From assembly GCA_027029065.1 (NCBI GenBank), contig JALVGO010000071.1, positions 1 through 13,652 of the forward strand: 13,652 bases of DNA, read 5' to 3'. The first letter of the stretch is position 1. The number at the start of each line of letters is the position of its first letter. This document shows positions 5,877-13,546 of the stretch, one piece after another. This DNA comes from Sulfurovum sp. Its GTDB lineage: Bacteria; Campylobacterota; Campylobacteria; Campylobacterales; Sulfurovaceae. Below the pieces are notes generated by a model. The model was not told the origin of the DNA and did not search any database. It saw only the letters and a list, made by a program, of their open reading frames with translations. The position numbers and the translations under genes are program-made.

Positions 5877-6638
5877 ATGCTTCAAAAGATACGGATGAAG
5901 ATACGTACCAACATCCTGTTACACTTCTTTATAGTCATTATAACCTTTGCCGCCGTACTTATTGGAATGCAATATAACTTCAACGTTATTACTCCCTCAA
6001 CGAATAAGCTGAATTTTTGATGCTGCAATTTCGTTCATAATCAAGGCAGATTTTTGAAGGACTCGCCGTAGCGAATTCGAAAAAATCTAACGCCGAGTAT
6101 GGACGAAATTGCTGCATCAAAGTTTAAGGTATTTAGTTGGTGCGGTAATAAAATGGAGGTTCCCACACATCTCTACAACCGAGGCGAACGGTACAACCTT
6201 TGTATCAGAAGAGGAACCTTGACCGAAGAGGAACGGTTCAAGATCAATGAGCATATTGTTATGACCATCAAAATGCTTGAACGCCTCCCCTTCCCCGATA
6301 GTATGAAAACCATTCCAACCATTGCCGGGGAGCATCATGAAAAGATGGATGGCACAGGATACCCCAGAAGAAAGACAAAAGAGGAGATGTCCATTCCATC
6401 ACGTATCCTTGCCATTGCAGATATTTTCGAAGCCCTCACCGCTTCCGACCGTCCCTACAAAAAGGCAAAAACACTCTCGGAGGCACTCTATATCATGTAT
6501 AAAATGAAAAAAGAAAAGCATATCGAGCCCGATCTTTTTAATCTTTTTATCAAAAGGAAAATCTACCTTACCTATGCCAAACTGCATTTATCCAAGGAAC
6601 AGATAGATGATGTGGATGAAGCATCTCTGCTTCATTGA
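5877..6638 (+). pseudogene. Disrupted HD-GYP domain protein (cyclic-di-GMP phosphodiesterase family), middle deleted
   Basis: The N-terminal piece starts at ATG 5877 after a GAAGG site. It gives 47 residues with one membrane helix (HFFIVIITFAAVLIGM), the usual start of periplasmic-sensor signalling proteins, and stops at TGA 6018-6020. The C-terminal piece, open from 6099, has the second half of an HD-GYP domain: RRGTLTEEE, HHEKMDGTGYP (its residues 79-89), SRILAIADIFEALTASDRPYKK and DPDLF. The sensor, linker and the HD metal-binding motif that should precede these are absent, so phosphodiesterase activity is not expected. The first eight codons of the downstream frame (MDEIAASK) come from the palindromic element at the break. 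The C-terminal part could still be translated as a 179-residue remnant, but I treat the locus as broken. The roughly 100 nt after it carry a promoter for the next gene. Confidence 0.8.
6016..6121. repeat. Imperfect palindromic (MITE-like) element at the break in the HD-GYP gene
   Basis: The left arm (from 6016, TTTGATGCTGCAATTTCGT) and the inverted right arm (ending 6121, TTTGATGCAGCAATTTCGT read on the minus strand) match over about 50 nt with few differences, including a shared AGATTTTT block. A short centre contains GCGAATTCG. No open frame of its own and no clear target duplication are visible. It could be a non-autonomous insertion or a folded regulatory RNA relic. Confidence 0.65.
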
Positions 6639-6678
6639 TATTTTTATACTTAATAATATATCTCAGATAATCTTCTCC

Positions 6679-6684
6679 TATAAT
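6679..6684 (+). promoter_or_regulatory. Candidate -10 box for the hybrid-kinase-like gene
   Basis: A perfect TATAAT lies 57 nt before the ATG at 6741. The leader holds a small perfect hairpin (GGATA-TTTA-TATCC, about 6697-6710). No good -35 box is seen 16-18 nt upstream. Confidence 0.4.
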
Positions 6685-6740
6685 ACATCCGAATTTGGAT
6701 ATTTATATCCATACATACTCTATCAACAGGCTCAGATACC

Positions 6741-8723
6741 ATGAAAATATATATGATCATACCTGTATTGACACTTTGTCTATGGGGAAACGAATACGAT
6801 GTACATTCAGATGACACTCTCTACCTGTATGCCTTTCTTACATTGACGCTTCTGCTGCTTGGGTTGAGCTTTTATTGGGTCAGAAAACACTTTGATACAA
6901 TCAAAAGCCGTTTAGAATCTTTGCAACACAGACGAAAGCGCAAAGCACGGAAAAAGAAAACCAACAGCCAGGAGATACTTGAAAATTACCGGATAGAGAC
7001 ACAGCAGATCCCGTTGGAGCACCAGCCGTTCCGTCTTAGCGGTATACTGCATATCCTGACAAACAAAGTCAGTGACATGCTAAAATCCAATCAGCACCGT
7101 ATCTACTATGAAATAGACAGAGAAGTAACTCGCTATATCGTAGGAGACAACGACTATATTGAGCAGGTACTGGAGATCCTTGTAGATGAAGCAGGGAAAC
7201 TCAATAAAGAGAGCGAAATCATACTCAAGATCACAAAGCACAAAGAAAATGCACTGATTTTTGATGTGGGTAACCCAAAAGCTGTTATGGACAAAGAGAA
7301 ATATATTGCCCAGAAGCACGATACATTTGTCAAGGCACAGCAGATCGCTGCTGCTATGGATGGCAGTGTCGAACTTAAAAGCGGGAGACTTTCAGGTACA
7401 CACTTCATTTTCAGTATGCCTTATATCCAAGATCCAAAAAGCCGCTCAAACCAAGGTAAACTAAAGAGTATTCTTGAAGGGAAGAGAGCACTCTTTATCG
7501 GTAAAACAAAAGATGAGATGAAACGTGCCGGATATATCTTTGAAACCTATGGTGTAAAATTTGATGATATGCTTGCAGAGACATTTGAAAAGAGAAAACC
7601 GGAACTCGAAAAATATGATATGGTGATCCTTCGCTCTGCCAACCTTACTCCCACACAAATTGAATTTTTCAAAAAGATACATTCCAATAAAGAGAAAGAC
7701 CTCAAGATCATTGTCATTCACGACCTTTTTATACCCGAAAAGCAGATCAACCAATCCAAAGATATAGCAGATGCAGAGATTTATGCGCCTATGATCATCG
7801 GGGATGTAGAAGAGATACTCTATCAGATCTTTATACAAAAAAGCAAAGCGGTAAAGGGTATCAACAATATTGAGATTTTTGATCCAAAAACATTTACACT
7901 GCAAGGCAGCAGCAGCTACACAGAAGAGATTCTCGAAAAATACCAAGGAGCGCGTATTGCCATTGCGGAAGATAGCAAAATAGACCAGAAAGTGATTAAA
8001 AACATCCTCTCATCTGACGGTATTGAGCTTTTTTGTCTCAATAATGGGCAGGAGGTTATAGATCTTCTTAAAAAGGAGACAATCGACATCCTTTTTACTG
8101 ATATCAACATGCCTGTACTTGACGGTATCAGTCTGGCAAAACAGATACGTTCCGAACCAAAATGGCAACATATACCTATCATCTCTACCTCCTCTATGGT
8201 TTTTCCGCATGAAATCAAAGCAATGCAGGCAGCAGGTATCAGTGCTGCTGTATCCAAGCCAATCGTTGCACAGGACATCTATGAGGCACTTGAGAAATTT
8301 TTGGAAATTCGTTCAGATAGAGAGAGAAAAGCAGATACCAAGAAGCAGATTAAGGTAGATTATGCACAGTTTAACAGTAATATTCTCGATGTAAGAGCAG
8401 GCGTAGAGCATGCAGGAAACCCTATGCAATACAGAGAGCTGCTTCAGGAAACACTCGATGTTGTACAGCATACACCGGAGAAACTTCGTATGCTTATCAA
8501 AGAAGAGAAAACAGAAGAGATCAAACATTTCTCCGCTTCTATGAAACGGGTCTACGATAATATCTGTGCACGAGATATGGTACATATGTTTACAGAACTC
8601 TCCCATGGGCTTGGGAGAGACACTAATCTCTTTTTACATGAATATATTCTGCTCTATCTCAAAAAGTTCAACCAGCTCGAGCGTGAAATTAAAACATATT
8701 TGAATATGACTAAAAACGTATGA
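6741..8723 (+). CDS. Membrane-attached hybrid histidine-kinase-like protein with degenerate kinase and Hpt parts and an intact receiver
   Basis: The 660-residue protein has a signal-like first helix and a membrane helix (about 28-47), then a very basic stretch (HRRKRKARKKK). Residues about 85-232 follow the plan of a histidine-kinase ATPase domain, but the dimerisation helix with the phospho-His is absent. The N-box Asn is replaced (LVDEAGK, E150) and the Gly-rich ATP lid is lost. Residues about 245-365 look like a receiver without its acidic pocket. Residues about 404-525 are a normal receiver: E410/D411, phospho-acceptor D454 in FTDINMPVLDG, S484 and K506 in SKPI. The C-terminal helices (about 535-655) align with Hpt domains, but Ala599 sits at the phospho-His position (H596 is three residues away). 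It is thus probably a scaffold or phosphate sink rather than a kinase. It follows a broken HD-GYP gene and ends 1 nt from the convergent acpH. Confidence 0.8.
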   Translation: MKIYMIIPVLTLCLWGNEYDVHSDDTLYLYAFLTLTLLLLGLSFYWVRKHFDTIKSRLESLQHRRKRKARKKKTNSQEILENYRIETQQIPLEHQPFRLSGILHILTNKVSDMLKSNQHRIYYEIDREVTRYIVGDNDYIEQVLEILVDEAGKLNKESEIILKITKHKENALIFDVGNPKAVMDKEKYIAQKHDTFVKAQQIAAAMDGSVELKSGRLSGTHFIFSMPYIQDPKSRSNQGKLKSILEGKRALFIGKTKDEMKRAGYIFETYGVKFDDMLAETFEKRKPELEKYDMVILRSANLTPTQIEFFKKIHSNKEKDLKIIVIHDLFIPEKQINQSKDIADAEIYAPMIIGDVEEILYQIFIQKSKAVKGINNIEIFDPKTFTLQGSSSYTEEILEKYQGARIAIAEDSKIDQKVIKNILSSDGIELFCLNNGQEVIDLLKKETIDILFTDINMPVLDGISLAKQIRSEPKWQHIPIISTSSMVFPHEIKAMQAAGISAAVSKPIVAQDIYEALEKFLEIRSDRERKADTKKQIKVDYAQFNSNILDVRAGVEHAGNPMQYRELLQETLDVVQHTPEKLRMLIKEEKTEEIKHFSASMKRVYDNICARDMVHMFTELSHGLGRDTNLFLHEYILLYLKKFNQLEREIKTYLNMTKNV

Positions 8724-8724
8724 G

Positions 8725-9336
8725 TCATTTCCAGTGTTCAAAAGTGAGTGACGGCATCTCCTTTTGGACATGGTCCATCAACTCCGGGAAAAATGACAAA
8801 AACATCGCTTCGAGCTCTGCATGGTGCATCTGAATCAGAGAAAGATAGTACATCATTGTATCTTTGCTTTTTGCACGTTCACTGAGACGGTTATCTATAC
8901 GCATAAAAGCCTTTTTAACCCCATCCATCGTCACATAACTGTCCAGCTGACGATTTTCAACCACACGTATCACTACCTCTTTTGCATCGGGTGGAAATCC
9001 GCCACACTCTTTAAGCGCTCTTTTTCGAAAACCTTCAAGAAAACGTGCCCTGTCACTGACGCTGTAACGCTGCCAGTGAACACTGAGAAAATGGTCATAG
9101 AGGATATCAAGTACCACGCCTTTCAAATGTCCACGTTCTGTCAAAAGGGCTTTGGACTTTGAAATAAGCGGATGGCTGTCGGTGTATGTGTCGATAATGT
9201 TATGGAGGGAAAGACCGGTTACAAATGCTTCACTTGCACCCTCCCATGCCTTTCCTTTTAGCGGATCAGCCAGCAGGTTTCCCAACTGATACTCGATCTG
9301 TTTTGGGGAGAGAAAGACGTGTGCAAGCCAGTTCAT
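8725..9336 (-). CDS. acpH: ACP phosphodiesterase (acyl carrier protein hydrolase) family
   Basis: The 203-residue protein matches the AcpH/DUF479 family in length and motifs. They are MNWLAHVFLS at the start (H6), GNLLADPLKG (D24), LHNIIDTYTDSHP (H45, D49, D53, H55) and VLDILYDHFLSVHW (D77, D81, H82). The conserved His and Asp residues form the metal centre of this HD-like fold. AcpH removes the 4'-phosphopantetheine arm from holo-ACP, giving apo-ACP. Start ATG is 3 nt downstream of the CopD-like gene's stop, so it is the last gene of the lepA run. Its stop is 1 nt from the stop of the convergent kinase-like gene, with no terminator between. A role in lipid or ACP turnover is taken from the family. 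Confidence 0.88.
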   Translation of the reverse strand: MNWLAHVFLSPKQIEYQLGNLLADPLKGKAWEGASEAFVTGLSLHNIIDTYTDSHPLISKSKALLTERGHLKGVVLDILYDHFLSVHWQRYSVSDRARFLEGFRKRALKECGGFPPDAKEVVIRVVENRQLDSYVTMDGVKKAFMRIDNRLSERAKSKDTMMYYLSLIQMHHAELEAMFLSFFPELMDHVQKEMPSLTFEHWK

Positions 9337-9339
9337 AGG

Positions 9340-9801
9340 CTACAGAATGTTTCTCAGCACAATGGCATAATGCATCACAAAAAGGTTCAAAAAGAAGATC
9401 AGCATACTTGAACCGCGTGAGAAGAACTGCTGCATCGGTGTGCGCTCTTTGCCGTTTGTTTTGTAGGCGATGATAAAGTGCACCACTGTCGCTACAGTCA
9501 GAATGGCAACAAGAATCACCTTCTTTAAGAGAGCATCAGAGATAGGTGTGCCGTTTGGATGAAGCAGGATATCGAAAAGATGATACTCTGCTCCCATGAT
9601 GATCCCCGTACTCAACAACAAAACAAGCGAAGCAACCTCAAACCATCCAAAGATGGGACCAATATGAGGATAGACCTCTTTTTGTGCCTGCTTGTCACGC
9701 AGAGAGATACCAAGAACAAACATAAATACAGAACCGCCTATCCAACTGATCGCCATGATCAGGTGAATATGAAAAGCCCACTGTGTTATCCATTCCCACA
9801 T
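9340..9801 (-). CDS. CopD-like four-helix inner-membrane protein
   Basis: The 153-residue protein has four hydrophobic helices (about residues 8-30, 48-68, 85-107 and 125-148). His residues near the first helix (H11, H13 in FHIHLIMAISWIGG) and in helix three (VVHFIIAY) are placed as in CopD/HemJ-like proteins, where His pairs bind haem or copper. No Cu-specific motif is obvious, so the substrate is open. Its ATG (9799-9801) directly abuts the lepA stop (9802-9804) with no gap, and acpH follows after 3 nt. Tight packing suggests coupled expression with lepA rather than a shared pathway. Confidence 0.7.
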   Translation of the reverse strand: MWEWITQWAFHIHLIMAISWIGGSVFMFVLGISLRDKQAQKEVYPHIGPIFGWFEVASLVLLLSTGIIMGAEYHLFDILLHPNGTPISDALLKKVILVAILTVATVVHFIIAYKTNGKERTPMQQFFSRGSSMLIFFLNLFVMHYAIVLRNIL

Positions 9802-11613
9802 TTAACTGTCCAACTTCAAAACTGCCATAAAGGCTTCCTGCGGTACATTGACCTTACCGATGGCCTTCATACGCTTTTTACCCTCTTTCTGCTTCTCAAG
9901 CAGTTTACGTTTACGGGTGATATCACCGCCGTAACACTTCGCTGTCACGTTCTTGCCCATCGATTTGACATTTGTTCTGGCAATGATCGTGTTGCCGATA
10001 CTCGCCTGTATCGCCACTTCAAAGAGTTGTCTTGGGATCAGCTCTTTAAGCTTCTCGACAAAGGCAAGTCCGCGTGAACGGGCTTTATCGCGCGGTACGA
10101 TGATAGAGAGGGAATCCACCACCTCTCCTGCCACACGAATGTCAAGCTTGACCAGATCCCCCGGACGGAACTCGATAGGCTCATAGTCAAAACTCGCATA
10201 CCCTTTGGTGACGGTCTTGAGACGGTCGTAGAAGTCCATCACGATCTCATTCATCGGAATGTCATACTCCATCAGCACCCGTGATTCGTTGAGGTAGTCC
10301 ATCTTCACCTGCACCCCGCGACGGTCGTTAAGCAGCTTGATCAGGTTGCCCACATACTCCTGCGGTGTAAGGATGGTCGCTTTGACATAGGGCTCGTAGA
10401 TGGTGTCGATCTTCTGTACTTCAGGCATCTCTGAAGGGTTTTGGATGGTGATCTCCTCACCGTTTGTCATCTTGATGCGATACACAACCGTCGGTGCCGT
10501 GGCGATGAGCTCAAGGTCAAACTCACGCTCCAGACGCTCCTTGACCACCTCCATATGCAGCATCCCAAGGAAACCTACACGGAACCCTGACCCCAGTGCC
10601 ATGGAGCTTTCAGGCTCGAAACTGAGTGCCGAGTCGTTGAGCTTGAGCTTGTTGAGCGCGTCACGCAGATCTTCGAACTTGTCGGTCTCAATGGGGTAGA
10701 TACCCGCAAAGACAAACGGCTTGGCAGGCTCGAAACCACCAATAGGCTCAGCTGTTGGGTTCTTTGCATCGGTAATGGTATCGCCAACCTGAAGCCCCTC
10801 AACAGTCTTGAGCCCTGTAACGACAATGCCCACTTCACCCGTATCGATACTCTTGGTTTTGATGGGGGCAATAGGGTTGGGGTACATGAGGTCAAGCACC
10901 TGATGCTCCTCTTTGGTACCCATGATCTTGATACGCTGCCCCTTCTCAATGCTGCCTTCAAAGACGCGTACCAGTGCCAGTGCACCAAGATAGTTGTCAA
11001 ACCAGCTGTCGTAGATGAGTGCTTTGGTAGATGCCTCTTCATCGCCTGTAGGTGCAGGGATCTTCTCTACGATCATATCGATAAGTTCGGGCACCCCTAC
11101 CCCTGTCTTGGCAGAGACGAGAGCATGCTCTGTCGCGTCGATGCCGATGGCTTCTTCGAGTTCTGTCAGTACTCTGTCAGGATCGGCTGCGGGAAGGTCT
11201 ATCTTGTTTACAACCGGAATGAGTTCAAGGTCATTCTCTATGGCGATGTAGACATTAGCAATGGTCTGTGCTTCAACCCCCTGTGCAGCGTCAACAATAA
11301 GCAGTGCCCCTTCACACGATGCCAGAGAGCGGCTTACCTCATAGGAGAAATCGACGTGACCCGGAGTGTCTATGAGGTTGAGAATGTAGTGTTCCTCATC
11401 CTTGACATAATCGAGCCGAACCGACTGCGCTTTGATGGTGATGCCCCGCTCCTTTTCGATATCCATCGTATCCATCACCTGTGCGGACATCTGACGGTCA
11501 CTCACCGCCCCACACTCCTGGATGATACGATCCGCCAGCGTAGACTTCCCATGGTCGATATGGGCGATAATAGAAAAGTTACGGATATTCTTCTGCGGTA
11601 CTTTCTTTGTCAC
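9802..11613 (-). CDS. lepA: Elongation factor 4 (LepA), ribosome back-translocating GTPase
   Basis: All signature parts are present: GTP-binding AHIDHGKST, the switch region [30 protein letters not shown] and SAKTG. The EF4-specific C-terminal domain follows with [26 protein letters not shown] place the start at GTG 11613 ([12 protein letters not shown]) because AGAAGGA lies at the right distance before it, giving 603 residues, the usual length. An upstream ATG at 11673 would add 20 residues of unlikely sequence that read through a hairpin. EF4 acts on stalled or mispositioned ribosomes in the cytoplasm or at the membrane. The gene follows prs after about 130 nt of structured DNA and leads a run with the CopD-like gene and acpH. 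Confidence 0.95.
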   Translation of the reverse strand: MTKKVPQKNIRNFSIIAHIDHGKSTLADRIIQECGAVSDRQMSAQVMDTMDIEKERGITIKAQSVRLDYVKDEEHYILNLIDTPGHVDFSYEVSRSLASCEGALLIVDAAQGVEAQTIANVYIAIENDLELIPVVNKIDLPAADPDRVLTELEEAIGIDATEHALVSAKTGVGVPELIDMIVEKIPAPTGDEEASTKALIYDSWFDNYLGALALVRVFEGSIEKGQRIKIMGTKEEHQVLDLMYPNPIAPIKTKSIDTGEVGIVVTGLKTVEGLQVGDTITDAKNPTAEPIGGFEPAKPFVFAGIYPIETDKFEDLRDALNKLKLNDSALSFEPESSMALGSGFRVGFLGMLHMEVVKERLEREFDLELIATAPTVVYRIKMTNGEEITIQNPSEMPEVQKIDTIYEPYVKATILTPQEYVGNLIKLLNDRRGVQVKMDYLNESRVLMEYDIPMNEIVMDFYDRLKTVTKGYASFDYEPIEFRPGDLVKLDIRVAGEVVDSLSIIVPRDKARSRGLAFVEKLKELIPRQLFEVAIQASIGNTIIARTNVKSMGKNVTAKCYGGDITRKRKLLEKQKEGKKRMKAIGKVNVPQEAFMAVLKLDS

Positions 11614-11653
11614 ACGGTTCCTTCTTGGTATATTCTGGTGATATAACTGTTTT

Positions 11654-11674
11654 GGTGCTGTGGGGCACAGCACC
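11654..11674 (-). repeat. REP-like hairpin (GTAGGGTGC head)
   Basis: A perfect 9-bp stem, GGTGCTGTG paired with CACAGCACC around a CCC loop on the minus strand, preceded by TTGTA. GTAGGGTG...CACC hairpins are a common form of REP elements mobilised by RAYT (TnpA-REP) proteins in other bacteria. It lies about 40 nt upstream of the lepA start. Confidence 0.65.
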
Positions 11675-11685
11675 CTACAACTTCT

Positions 11686-11709
11686 GAAAATATCGCCTGC
11701 GATATTTTC
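11686..11709 (-). terminator. Perfect 10-bp hairpin downstream of prs, possible terminator
   Basis: GAAAATATCG and CGATATTTTC pair perfectly around a 4-nt loop, 34 nt past the prs stop. The stem is AT-rich and no run of T follows on the minus strand, so termination strength is doubtful. It is the middle part of the composite repeat described in the findings. Confidence 0.4.
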
Positions 11710-11711
11710 CT

Positions 11712-11739
11712 CTTAATCCTTAACCCTTAATCCTTAGAC
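11712..11739 (-). repeat. Heptamer repeat downstream of prs
   Basis: Plus-strand CTTAATC, CTTAACC, CTTAATC and CTTAGAC lie in a row with a 7-nt period. On the minus strand they read as purine-rich AAGGATT-like units. They start 4 nt past the prs stop codon. The period and placement match the heptamer run at 4274-4300. Confidence 0.7.
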
Positions 11740-11743
11740 CTAT

Positions 11744-12679
11744 CTAATTGGTCTCAAAAAGCGAATTCACACTCTCATTGTTATAGACACGTCTGATCAC
11801 CTCACCAAGCATCGGTGCGGTAGAGAGCATTTTGATCTTTTTGGAAGGCTTTGTCATTGGAATGGTATTGGCAACGACCAGTTCATCAAGCTCTCCCTCT
11901 TCAATACGCTCATACGCGGGTCCTGAGAGTACAGGGTGTGTACAGCATGCCATGACCGAGGTAGCACCAAGCTTCTTAAGTGCTGCCGCAGCTTTAACCA
12001 TGGTACCGGCGGTATCTACCATGTCGTCAATGAGAATGACATCTTTGCCATCGACATCACCGATGATGTTCATCACTTCAGACTCGTTGGCACGTTCACG
12101 ACGCTTGTCCACGATGACCATATCGAGCCCCAGTTTGTTGGCAAAGTAGCGTGCACGCGCTACACCGCCTATATCCGGAGAGGCGATGATAGGGTTGGCA
12201 AAGTTCTTGGCTTTGATGTAATCCATAAAGAGGATCGCACCGTAGAGGTTGTCAACAGGAATGTCAAAGAAGCCCTGTATCTGAGAGGCGTGCAGGTCTA
12301 CCGTCACCACACGGGTAATGCCGGCTGTCTCCATAAGGTTGGCAACCAGTTTCGCTGAAATAGGCACTCTCGGTGCCGCTTTTCTGTCCTGTCTTGCATA
12401 ACCGTAGTACGGTACCACAGCAGTGATAGACTTGGCAGAGGAGCGCTTGAGCGCATCGGTCATGATGAGCAGCTCCATCAGATTGGCATTGGCAGGTGCA
12501 GAGGTGGGCTGTACAATAAAGACATCTTTCCCGCGTACCGACTCTGCAATCTGTACGGAGATCTCACCGTCACTGAAACGGTTGATGTTTGCTTTGGAAA
12601 GTGGCATCTCAAGATAGGTAGCGATCTCTTCAGCAAGCTGCGGGTTGGAAGTTCCGGAAAATATCATATATCCGCTCAT
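11744..12679 (-). CDS. prs: Ribose-phosphate diphosphokinase (PRPP synthetase)
   Basis: The 311-residue protein has the full class I Prs plan: [14 protein letters not shown] at the start, [22 protein letters not shown] (about 90-100), [12 protein letters not shown] (128-139) and the PRPP-binding loop [14 protein letters not shown] (214-227). Length is as usual (309-319). The enzyme makes PRPP from ribose 5-phosphate and ATP for nucleotide, His, Trp and NAD synthesis; the ComF-like protein elsewhere in the window also carries a PRPP-binding loop. ATG at 12679 has an AAAGGTG site. A -10-like TAAAAT lies at 12713-12718 on the minus strand, in the short gap shared with the divergent DUF2062 gene. 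Confidence 0.95.
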   Translation of the reverse strand: MSGYMIFSGTSNPQLAEEIATYLEMPLSKANINRFSDGEISVQIAESVRGKDVFIVQPTSAPANANLMELLIMTDALKRSSAKSITAVVPYYGYARQDRKAAPRVPISAKLVANLMETAGITRVVTVDLHASQIQGFFDIPVDNLYGAILFMDYIKAKNFANPIIASPDIGGVARARYFANKLGLDMVIVDKRRERANESEVMNIIGDVDGKDVILIDDMVDTAGTMVKAAAALKKLGATSVMACCTHPVLSGPAYERIEEGELDELVVANTIPMTKPSKKIKMLSTAPMLGEVIRRVYNNESVNSLFETN

Positions 12680-12766
12680 GGGGCACCTTTGTTTAGGGAA
12701 TAAAGTAGGCGTATTTTACTCCAAAGTTGATAAAAAGGGGATTTAAAGCAAGGGGGTATTACACTT

Positions 12767-12799
12767 ATGCAAACATTTCGACAGTATGGATGCCAATGA
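12767..12799 (+). CDS. Candidate 10-codon leader ORF overlapping the DUF2062 start
   Basis: ATG at 12767 follows a good AAGGGGG site by about 10 nt and encodes MQTFRQYGCQ. Its TGA (12797-12799) overlaps ATG 12796 of the DUF2062 gene as ATGA. The DUF2062 start itself has no ribosome site, so re-initiation after the leader is a plausible way to translate it. There is no evidence that the peptide itself does anything, and the ORF is short enough to arise by chance. Confidence 0.3.
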   Translation: MQTFRQYGCQ

Positions 12800-13290
12800 T
12801 ACGACAATTTTTCAGAAAGATCGCCACCCACAAAGACAAGTTCGACCATATTCTTGACAAATACAAGATCCCCAGAGAGTACTTCAACATCAACCGTAAA
12901 ATGGTCACAAAAGGGGTGCTTGTCGGGCTTTTCTGGGGCTTCATCCCCATGCCCATGCAGATGGCAGGGGTGATGATCACCACTCCGCTGATGCGCTTCA
13001 ACGTTCCTATCGGACTGGCGACTGTGTGGCTATCAAACCCTGTTACCTATCCGCCTCTGTGGTATCTGGAGTACCTTACCGGCAACCTCATACTCGGATA
13101 TGAGGGCATTGACCATGTCGAACTGACCATACAGTGGTTCAAAGACAACTGGGACAATATTGTTCTCCCTCTTTATGTCGGTACAGCCTTCTACTCAACT
13201 GTCGTGGCATACCTGATCTACCTGCTGCTCAACTGGCTCTGGAAACGTTCTGCAATGAAAGAGTGGCGCGACAGGAAGTGTAAAAAGTAA
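12796..13290 (+). CDS. DUF2062 inner-membrane protein
   Basis: From ATG 12796 the protein has 164 residues. It has an amphipathic basic N terminus (RQFFRKIATHKDKF), then the DUF2062 signature GVLVGLFWGFIPMPMQM, FNVPIGLATVWLSNPVTYPPLWYLEYLTG and a C-terminal membrane helix (LYVGTAFYSTVVAYLIYLLLN). DUF2062 proteins are small membrane proteins, sometimes fused to glycosyltransferases; their function is not established. The frame stays open upstream to a TTG at 12727, but that stretch looks unlike protein, and 12790 is another possible ATG two codons earlier. It is divergent from prs. A strong inverted repeat begins at its stop codon. Confidence 0.75.
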   Translation: MIRQFFRKIATHKDKFDHILDKYKIPREYFNINRKMVTKGVLVGLFWGFIPMPMQMAGVMITTPLMRFNVPIGLATVWLSNPVTYPPLWYLEYLTGNLILGYEGIDHVELTIQWFKDNWDNIVLPLYVGTAFYSTVVAYLIYLLLNWLWKRSAMKEWRDRKCKK

Positions 13291-13317
13291 CATGCACCAT
13301 AATCCTCCGCATGTTAC
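13287..13317 (+). terminator. Hairpin at the end of the DUF2062 gene
   Basis: GTAACATGC (13287-13295, containing the stop codon) pairs perfectly with GCATGTTAC (13309-13317) around a 13-nt loop. A second small stem, CGGCA/TGCCG, follows at 13317-13336. No T-run follows, so it may protect the transcript end or act as a weak terminator. Confidence 0.4.
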
Positions 13318-13403
13318 GGCAGTTTCTCCTTTGCCGAAACAATATCTATGAAAAATCTCCCCCTTATTTTACTAAATCAAAAAAAGTGATTTTATAAGAT
13401 AGG

Positions 13404-13487
13404 CTAACAGATCACCCCGCCGCCAAGCAGACGCTTTCCGTCATAAAACGCCACTGCCTGTCCTTTGGCAAGCCCAAAGATCGTAAC
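13404..13487 (-). pseudogene. mnmA: 3' remnant of mnmA (tRNA-specific 2-thiouridylase)
   Basis: The minus strand from 13487 to the TAG at 13404 encodes about 27 residues: FGLAKGQAVAFYDGKRLLGGGVI and a last Cys. This is the conserved C-terminal beta-barrel end of MnmA, whose homologs read GQAxVFYDGxxxLGGG. Reading upstream, a TAG (13488-13490) comes at once and no further MnmA-like sequence follows. The gene has therefore been cut at about 13488, right beside the trailer of the CRISPR array. The enzyme's Cys and ATP-binding parts are lost, so this piece has no activity. MnmA thiolates U34 of Lys, Glu and Gln tRNAs, so an intact copy is expected elsewhere in the genome. Confidence 0.75.
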
Positions 13488-13546
13488 CTACTAAAATAGA
13501 TTAGTAATAGATTTTCAATAATAAAACCAATACAGAGATGAATCTC

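Noticed and set aside
7461..7946. Minus-strand open frame opposite the kinase-like gene
   Set aside because: Shadow frame; high Phe/Leu/Cys composition typical of antisense reading, no start signal.
10903..11646. Long plus-strand open frame (247 codons) opposite lepA
   Set aside because: It is a shadow of the strongly conserved lepA gene; no protein-like motifs or ribosome site.
11614..11673. Upstream ATG 11673 as the lepA start
   Set aside because: The added 20 residues come partly from the REP-like hairpin and lack a ribosome site, while GTG 11613 has AGAAGGA before it and gives the family length.
13374..13392. AAATCA/TGATTT hairpin as a terminator of the mnmA remnant
   Set aside because: Only a 6-bp AT-rich stem with a 7-nt loop; too weak to call.
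13476..13510. A possible third, more degenerate CRISPR repeat one period left of 13547
   Set aside because: Only a short TAGTAAT-like end resembles the repeat; this is within chance and the stretch overlaps the mnmA remnant.
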